64,000 nucleotides of DNA from assembly GCF_012489685.1 (NCBI RefSeq), contig NC_080043.1, forward strand, positions 68,131,920-68,195,919, in the 5' to 3' direction. The notes below the pieces were generated by a model that was not told the origin of the DNA, did no database searches, and saw only the letters and a program-made list of their open reading frames with translations. The DNA is from Lotus japonicus. Taxonomy: Eukaryota > Streptophyta > Magnoliopsida > Fabales > Fabaceae. This document shows, one piece after another, positions 58,081 to 64,000 of this stretch. Every line of letters begins with the position of its first letter. The stretch's first letter is position 1. The translations under genes and the position numbers were made by a program.

Positions 58081-59234
58081 TGGAAAGACATAGTCTCATG
58101 CTCCTCCTGTAACTTCCGGATAAATTGAAGCAAATGAGCAAAAGGATGAGAGCCACCATCATGCATGGGAGAGTCACTCTTTATAACTATCAGTGGGATG
58201 TTGCAAGCTCATAGCAACCTCAACTGCAGTGTGAACTGTGAACTATTGTAATATCATCCTGAAAGTTGAGAAGAGAGGTAAAAAGAAGAAGGTTTTAGGG
58301 CTTTGTTGTAACAGAAACCTCAGCTTCTCTAAAAGCACATAAAGGGAATCGATTGATGCTTATATCGGCAGAGTTATCGGACTCTAAATGTATTATGACC
58401 ATGGTGAGAAATGCCCTCTGTGTTGGGAAACAACATGGCATGGTGTATGATTGTACATATGAGGTTGTTTTGTTCCAAGTTCCAGCCCAGACTTCTTAGG
58501 GGTGTTGGAATAATGTCTTGAGGGGGAGGCCTTCATGGATTTTGTTGTTATGTTTTTTGTCCGTCGAGGAGGTTTGTTTTTTAAATCTTGTTTTGCAGGT
58601 TTATTGGATTTTCTTCTCTGATGATTTTTTTGGTGGGGTGATTTATCTCGTTATTTTTTATCAGGCTTGGGTTTCGTTTCCTCCTCTGGCTCTCTAGTTA
58701 TGGTTGATGATGGCTTGCAAAGCTATGGTGGTAATTTGGTTTGATTGTTTAGTATGTGCTGGAGGGTCTTTTTGTGTTCCTTTGTGGACATTTTTTGGGG
58801 TTGGCATTGGTTTTACAGTTGTTCCCTTTTTTTTGGCAGAGTTATGTATTCTTGACTATCGTCTTATATATCATTTTTGCTTTTAAAAAAAATTATTTTG
58901 AAAAGTTAACTAGTTTTTGGTTCTAAATAAATAATAATAAATATAGTTGTGATAAAAAAAAATTATCGTTAATCATTAATATTTGTAGGTTCAAATTATT
59001 AATAATTATTTTTAAAGTAATTTTAATATTTAAAAACTTCATAGTTATTTATATAGTATTAAATTTATTTTGAATATTTAAACTCAATAAATTTTACATT
59101 CGTTATCTCCATTAAATGGTTCAATATTGATATATTATTTTAGATTTTTTAGTAAAATTATTATTAATTATTACCTCTATTAACATTTTGGTAAAAAAAC
59201 ACTTTATTATTTTAACAATGATATAGTTATTACA
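58081..59234. other. Intergenic DNA
   Basis: GT-rich text around 58500-58880 is reminiscent of a retroposon 3' region, but no domain or poly(A) tail with target duplication was found. Confidence 0.35.
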
Positions 59235-59385
59235 TACACCCTCCGGTCACATATATAAGCAAAACATATATTTTAGGTTCATTCATTTAATGAATGTATC
59301 TAGTCATTATTAATGGTTAGATACATTCATTAAATGAATGAATCTAAAATGTCTTTTTTTCTTATATATGTGACCGGAGGGTGTA
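59235..59385. mobile_element. Stowaway-like MITE, near-perfect hairpin
   Basis: A 151-bp element. Ends TACACCCTCCGGTCAC and GTGACCGGAGGGTGTA are inverted repeats bounded by TA, the Tc1/mariner target. Inner arms (ATTCATTTAATGAATGTATC and its complement) extend pairing almost to the centre, so the transcript would form one long hairpin. Confidence 0.85.
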
Positions 59386-59933
59386 TAATATATCTTAATG
59401 AATTTAATCGGAATATTTTCAAGTCAACTCTACTAATATTATATGGATTATAAAATGAATTTATAAATAGTAACTCAAATCAGAATTATTTTTCTTCTTA
59501 TTGTATCTTCAAGTCAATTTTATTAGTACTTATTATATAACAACATTGTATTTGATACTAAATATTAACTGATTCAAAACATTATTTTAATATTTTTAAG
59601 ATTTTATCAAATTTATTGTCAATAGTTAATATTTTATTGGTTAAAATTATTAACAATTATTTTTTAAGTGATTTTATAATTTCAAAGATCCATAATTAAT
59701 TTTATGTATTAAATATTATTAAATGTATTTTGAATATTTAAACTCAATAAGTAATTAGTCAATATTATTGTTAAGTGTTTAATATTGATATATATATATA
59801 TATATATTATTTCGGAAACTTAGAATTTAATATTTTAATAATGAAAATTTTATAATATATAATATTTCTGATTGAATTTAATTTTTTCCTCATTTAATAA
59901 TTAATTCTATTATTAAAAAAATTTCAAGTCCAC

Positions 59934-59976
<43 letters not shown>

Positions 59977-60476
59977 CTCGACACATTTATTATTATATTA
60001 GCCACTTTTGTAATGCAGTTTTTGTTTTATTTTATTTTAGTAAACTTTTTGACTCTATTATTATTTTAAAAATTGTTGTATCCTTTAAAGAAAATATAAT
60101 TAAAAAGGTTAAAAAAAAAAGAAATTAAATGAGTACACATTAACAGTGTTATATATATGTTTTAATACTATAAGTTATTTTATGCTATTAAATGAATATG
60201 ATAAATAATAATTTCAATATAAAACTTACCAATTTATCAATAAATTTGTGAAGTTGACTAACTAGATGAAATCTTCAATTCATGTGTCAATTTGTCCTCT
60301 GTATATATTTGTAGTGATATATTAGTTAGGTGTGTTCATAGTCGAACCAAACTGAATTAAACCGCTCAAACCGATCCAAAAAACCATAAATTGAACAAAC
60401 CGAAAACTGAAAATCGAAAATTGTTGTTTTCTAATTGGATTGGATCAGTGTTCAATTCTGATCCCCAAAAACGGCC
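59386..60476. other. Very AT-rich intergenic DNA with TA microsatellites
   Basis: TA runs lie at about 59786-59808 and 59938-59972. From 60340 the text contains AACCAAACTGAA/AACCGATCC motifs like those in TNL intron 1. No gene. Confidence 0.5.
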
Positions 60477-60565
60477 CAATCCAAACTAAACCAAAAAAAT
60501 CGTATATATTTGCATTACATCTTAGCCCATAGTTATCAAAACGTTTTCCATTAATGCCCTTGTGT
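60477..60565 (+). repeat. Block shared by the TNL and F-box 5' flanks, copy 2
   Basis: About 80% identical by eye to 50131-50215; it directly precedes the leader-like stretch at 60566-60816. Confidence 0.65.
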
Positions 60566-60816
60566 TTTTAACACCAATGTAAAGACTAAAGATGCCTCCA
60601 TCGAACCCTAGCCGTGATTGACTGCTTTCCTCTCTGAAGATCAATCATCGAAGAGACTTATACCGCTGCCAAAATCTAACCACAACCTTTCTTCCCGTTG
60701 AAGAACGTCGTCGTCCACCCCTTCTCCACACGACGCCTTTCTCTCTTTTCTGCACAGAGTCTCTCTCTCTAGACGACATCATTGTTACAGGCTTTCGTAA
60801 CTCGCTACCATTGGAG
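60566..60816 (+). promoter_or_regulatory. Possible 5' leader exon of the F-box gene
   Basis: A pyrimidine-rich stretch with TCTCTCTCTCTAG and CGTCGTCG text ends at TTGGAG followed by GTAAAC, a good splice donor (60817). The matching acceptor would be ATGAAACAG at 62082-62090, ten bases before the ATG at 62100. This would make a 1.27-kb leader intron. Inference only. Confidence 0.3.
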
Positions 60817-62081
60817 GTAAACAAGTCATTTGCAACTTTGGCTTATTTTGTTAATGGTACTTTGATTTAGCATTGTGAAATCCTTTAGTTTCATATGGGT
60901 GTGTTGTCTGTTTATTTCGATTCAAAAAAAAAAATCGCAAACAAGAAATTGGGGTTGAGTGTGCATGTTGTGATTACGGGTATATTTAGCGAAATATGTT
61001 AGTAATAAAAAATAATAGATGATTGTCTCTATTGTTGTTTTTAAAACTTCTCTAGTTAGGAAATTGGATATTGCTTAAGCCTTTTTCACATTGATCCTAA
61101 GATTTCTTATCATATTCTTATCGTTATTTACACATATAACTCAACTTTTGTTCTACTTCTCAATTGGCCTTAATATCTAGGTCTAAGAAAAAATGCCATG
61201 TTAACAGTTTCTTGGTCCTTTGATTGTTTTATGCTTCATTTGTTTATTATCTACAAGTTGCAACTATGAGTATGTGTTTTATATTGAGTATTGAATCTGA
61301 TATTGCAGATTGTGTTTTATATTGAGTATCGAATATGTTATTTTGTTGATATGTTATTTTTGTTTTTCAATATCTAATAAAAGTATTTTGCACTAGAAAG
61401 TAAAAAACATGAAAGGAAGTCTTGGAATGGACAACACTGTCTATATAATAGTGACCACAAGTTTTACAATATGATTAAACTTCTAAATCATTTAAGTTTA
61501 CTTCCATATTCACACTTTATTTGGAAAACCGAAATCTAATCCAATCCAAATTGAAATAAATTGGACCGGATTGATTCGGGTTAAGAAAACATAACTGATT
61601 GGATGATGAAGTTAAAAAACAGAAGCAATTGAATTAGATGAATTTTCCCTAAAAACGAATCAATCTAATGGTTGAGAGTTACGAGAATAATATTTTGTTA
61701 TATATTTACAAGTATATGATTATAATCCCAACCACTGATTTCTTAATTGTCTATAATATATTATTTTATCCCGTAGTAAATTAATCACTTTAGAGGAGGC
61801 AAACCCAAGAAACACATATAACAACAATCAGCTACTTAAACTCTTCACTGGGTTGGAGCTGTCAACTGTACATATAACAATAATAATTCATTGTCAATGA
61901 GGTTCACTCTATACACATAAACTTTGTCTTTGATCTTGTTAACTTTCTCTCTACAAGTTTCTATCAGGATAACAGAGTAAATTTTCTATCAACATTTTAA
62001 GTGCGGATTATAGGAATTGTATTTTCATACTTGTGGTTAAGTTAGGTTTCTATCCTCTTCCCCTCTCACTGTTACTTTTTT
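60817..62081. other. Intergenic or leader-intron DNA before the F-box gene
   Basis: AT-rich, no open frame of interest. It may be a 5' UTR intron, see the previous entry. Confidence 0.35.
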
Positions 62082-62099
62082 ATGAAACAGGAACTGCTC

Positions 62100-64000
62100 A
62101 TGGATCCAATCACTCTAATCAACAAGATCGTGAGTTCATCAAGTTTTCCTCAAGGTCCAGACTTGATTAGTCCTCTTCCCGAAGGCATTTTGATCTCTAT
62201 ATTGTCTCGACTTCCAATTAAAGATGCAGTTCAAACTAGTTTGTTATCTACAAAATGGATTGATCTATGGACATCGGTCACAAGAGTGGATGTAGATGAC
62301 TTTGAATTCTACAACAAAGCGAGAAAAAATAAGGAAAATATGGCCAAGTTTGTGAACTTTGTTAATGGAGTACTTATTCACCTAAAGAATTCAACAATCG
62401 AGGAATTCTCTCTCAAGTTATCCAACCAACACTATGATCCATATGTGACTACTACATGGATATCATGTGTATTGAAAAAGAAAGTCCGAAGTCTTCATAT
62501 CCACAATATAGGTCATGCGTTCATCTCATCACGCTCTCTGTCCAATTGTAGCTCTCTTTTGGAATTGGTGCTCGACATGATCTGCACTATCAGAATCCCC
62601 TCCTTTTACTCTCTTCAATATTTACAAGTGCTCAGGCTTCATAAGGTCAGAATGTTTAAGTCTTCTCCTAATGACTCCAATGAGATAGTTCTAAACTTCC
62701 CATCACTCAAAGTGTTTGAAGCGCGACATTGTGTATGGTCCAACATCATTCTACAAGCTCCAATATTGGAAAGCTTTTCGTTTATGATATTGGACCGTTC
62801 ACTATCTCCTAGTGAAATAACGGACATCCAAGGTTCTTTTTTTAAGATTTATGCTTCTCCTTTGACATTTTCATATCATGGACATCTGTTGCATGATTTT
62901 ATTCTATTAGACTCTCCATCTGCTTTCAAAGCTTCGGTCGTGGAGATCTCTATTTATGAATGTAATGAGGAGACGATTCAAAAAACAAGAATCGGGTTGC
63001 ATATGCTTCTCAGACATTTCCATGAAGCTAAATCTATAAAACTAAATCTTAGCAAGGTATGATTCCTTCTCCTTTAATTTCATAACTTCACAAATTTGGA
63101 GCTAAATTGTATGGAAATTGGTGATTAGTTCAAGTTTTAATTTTTTCTACATACATAATTTATTATGAGAATCACAATGGCTTAATTACCATAAGTGGAA
63201 GTAGTTAATTCTTTAGACTAGCCGTTGTGATTCTCATAATTCATACCTTGCAAGTAAAGGACTTGTTCCATCAAATTTCTGCAATGCGAATTAAGTTTTA
63301 TCTTCAATAGCTATAATTATGTGTAATAGTAGATGTTGTTTATTTAATTGATCTTCAATGATAGTTCAAGACTATAGCCCCAAGTTGAAATCAGTTTCTC
63401 CCACAACTTTTGTTTGAGACTTTCTTAATTAATAAAAACACATGCAAAAATAAACACAAAAACTAATTACATAATATAATGAAATACACTTCTCTCTCTA
63501 TATATGATTTTTTCATGATATGTTATGCTTTCATCCAGTTTCTTCAACGGCCAAATGATCACTATTTCACAAACCTGCCTATATATGGAAGGTTAGTTCA
63601 TTTAGAAGTGGAGAGAGTTGGAGCTGAAACATTATATTATATACTCAAGAATTCAAAAAATCTCAAGACTTTAGTGATAAAAAATGTAAGTTTATTTGAA
63701 CTTCAAGTTATGTCAAATTATTCTTATTCTTTGCTTATAAATTAGCTATGTAATAACCTTTTTTTTTCTTTTTCAGTCAAATTCTTATTTGTATAAAAGT
63801 ATCTTGATCTCTGTAGCAGCACCTGAATGTTTTCAGCATAGTCTCAAGTATGTACAATTCAAAGAATTTATAGGGATTTCTTCTGAACTTATGCTGGCAA
63901 AGTTTGTGTTGGAAAATGCAACAGTCTTGGAGAAGATGACTATTTTCCCACATTGGCTACTACAAGGCTCAGGTGTAGGAATGTTTGAAGCAGCTAAATG
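62100..64000 (+). CDS. F-box/FBD/LRR protein (partial, runs off the window)
   Basis: F-box proteins are substrate receptors of SCF ubiquitin ligases. Exon 1 (to 63056) holds the F-box (LISPLPEGILISILSRLPIK, then LLSTKWIDLWTSV) and LRR-like text (SLLELVLDM, LQYLQVLRLHKVRMF, LNFPSLKVFEARHC). Exon 2 (63539-63685, 49 codons) includes GRLVHLEVERVGAETLYYIL. Exon 3 starts at 63777 and carries the FBD-type motif (AAPECFQHSLKYVQFKEFIG, LAKFVLENATVLEKMTIFP) to the window end. Both introns (482 and 91 bp) are GT-AG and phase 0, and no stop interrupts. The start could also be the upstream ATG at 62082, but that ATG lies in a splice-acceptor-like ATGAAACAG, so 62100 (MDPITLINKIV) is preferred. The substrate is unknown. 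Confidence 0.85.

Noticed and set aside
58430..58886. Possible LINE 3' end
   Set aside because: The GT-rich text is suggestive, but there is no reverse-transcriptase domain, poly(A) tail or target duplication.

Overview
The window is nuclear DNA of a dicot plant, most likely a legume (Fabaceae). The evidence is AT-rich intergenic DNA, short GT-AG introns, a drought-type NAC gene, a TIR-NBS-LRR gene, restorer-like PPR genes, an F-box/FBD gene, and many LTR retrotransposons of types common in legumes. The legume call is inference, at about 0.7. It is a gene-poor, transposon-rich stretch. All coordinates come from reading the sequence; similarities between segments were compared by eye, without alignment software.

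Left part (1-12.5 kb): one intact gene, a three-exon NAC transcription factor of the RD26/NAC072 type (5676-6885, +). It has a TATA box, a proximal ABRE and a distant G-box cluster. Around it lie a Helitron-like end, a solo-LTR-like segment, a 57-bp perfect tandem duplication, and two dispersed repeats whose partners lie 16 and 46 kb away.

Transposon block 1 (12.5-23 kb): a young Ty1/copia element (12542-17331) with matched LTRs and target duplication, and a gag-pol frame broken by one TGA. Next come a decayed gag-only element (17548-about 21200) and a repeat pair flanking three GC-rich hairpins. The second copy of that pair runs into a truncated PPR gene.

Middle (23-36.6 kb): dispersed repeats, exon-like remnants on the minus strand, a truncated copia 3' end, the one intact PPR gene (30590-32245, -; 14 repeats, organelle-targeted and restorer-like), and two broken exons of phosphoenolpyruvate carboxylase (35676-36241, -).

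Transposon block 2 (36.6-46.96 kb): a chromodomain Ty3/gypsy element on the minus strand (TSD TGTTT). Its integrase is split by a very young, plus-strand SIRE-like non-autonomous copia element (TSD GTAGG). The LTRs of the inner element carry 25 GATC sites at exactly 8-bp spacing. Immediately beyond is a second PPR copy (47264-48862, -), a pseudogene.

Right part (49-64 kb): a TIR-NBS-LRR pseudogene (50295-54801, +) whose NB-ARC exon holds a 164-bp solo LTR with a perfect 5-bp target duplication, plus a frameshift and three nonsense codons. After it come a TRIM-like element, a Helitron-like end, a Stowaway-like MITE, AT-rich DNA and the 5' part of an F-box/FBD/LRR gene that leaves the window at 64000.

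There are no operons. Functional links are by family: the three PPR copies form one local duplication group, and the resistance-gene relic and F-box/FBD gene both belong to fast-evolving families. The intact, probably functional genes are the NAC gene, one PPR gene and, as far as visible, the F-box/FBD gene.
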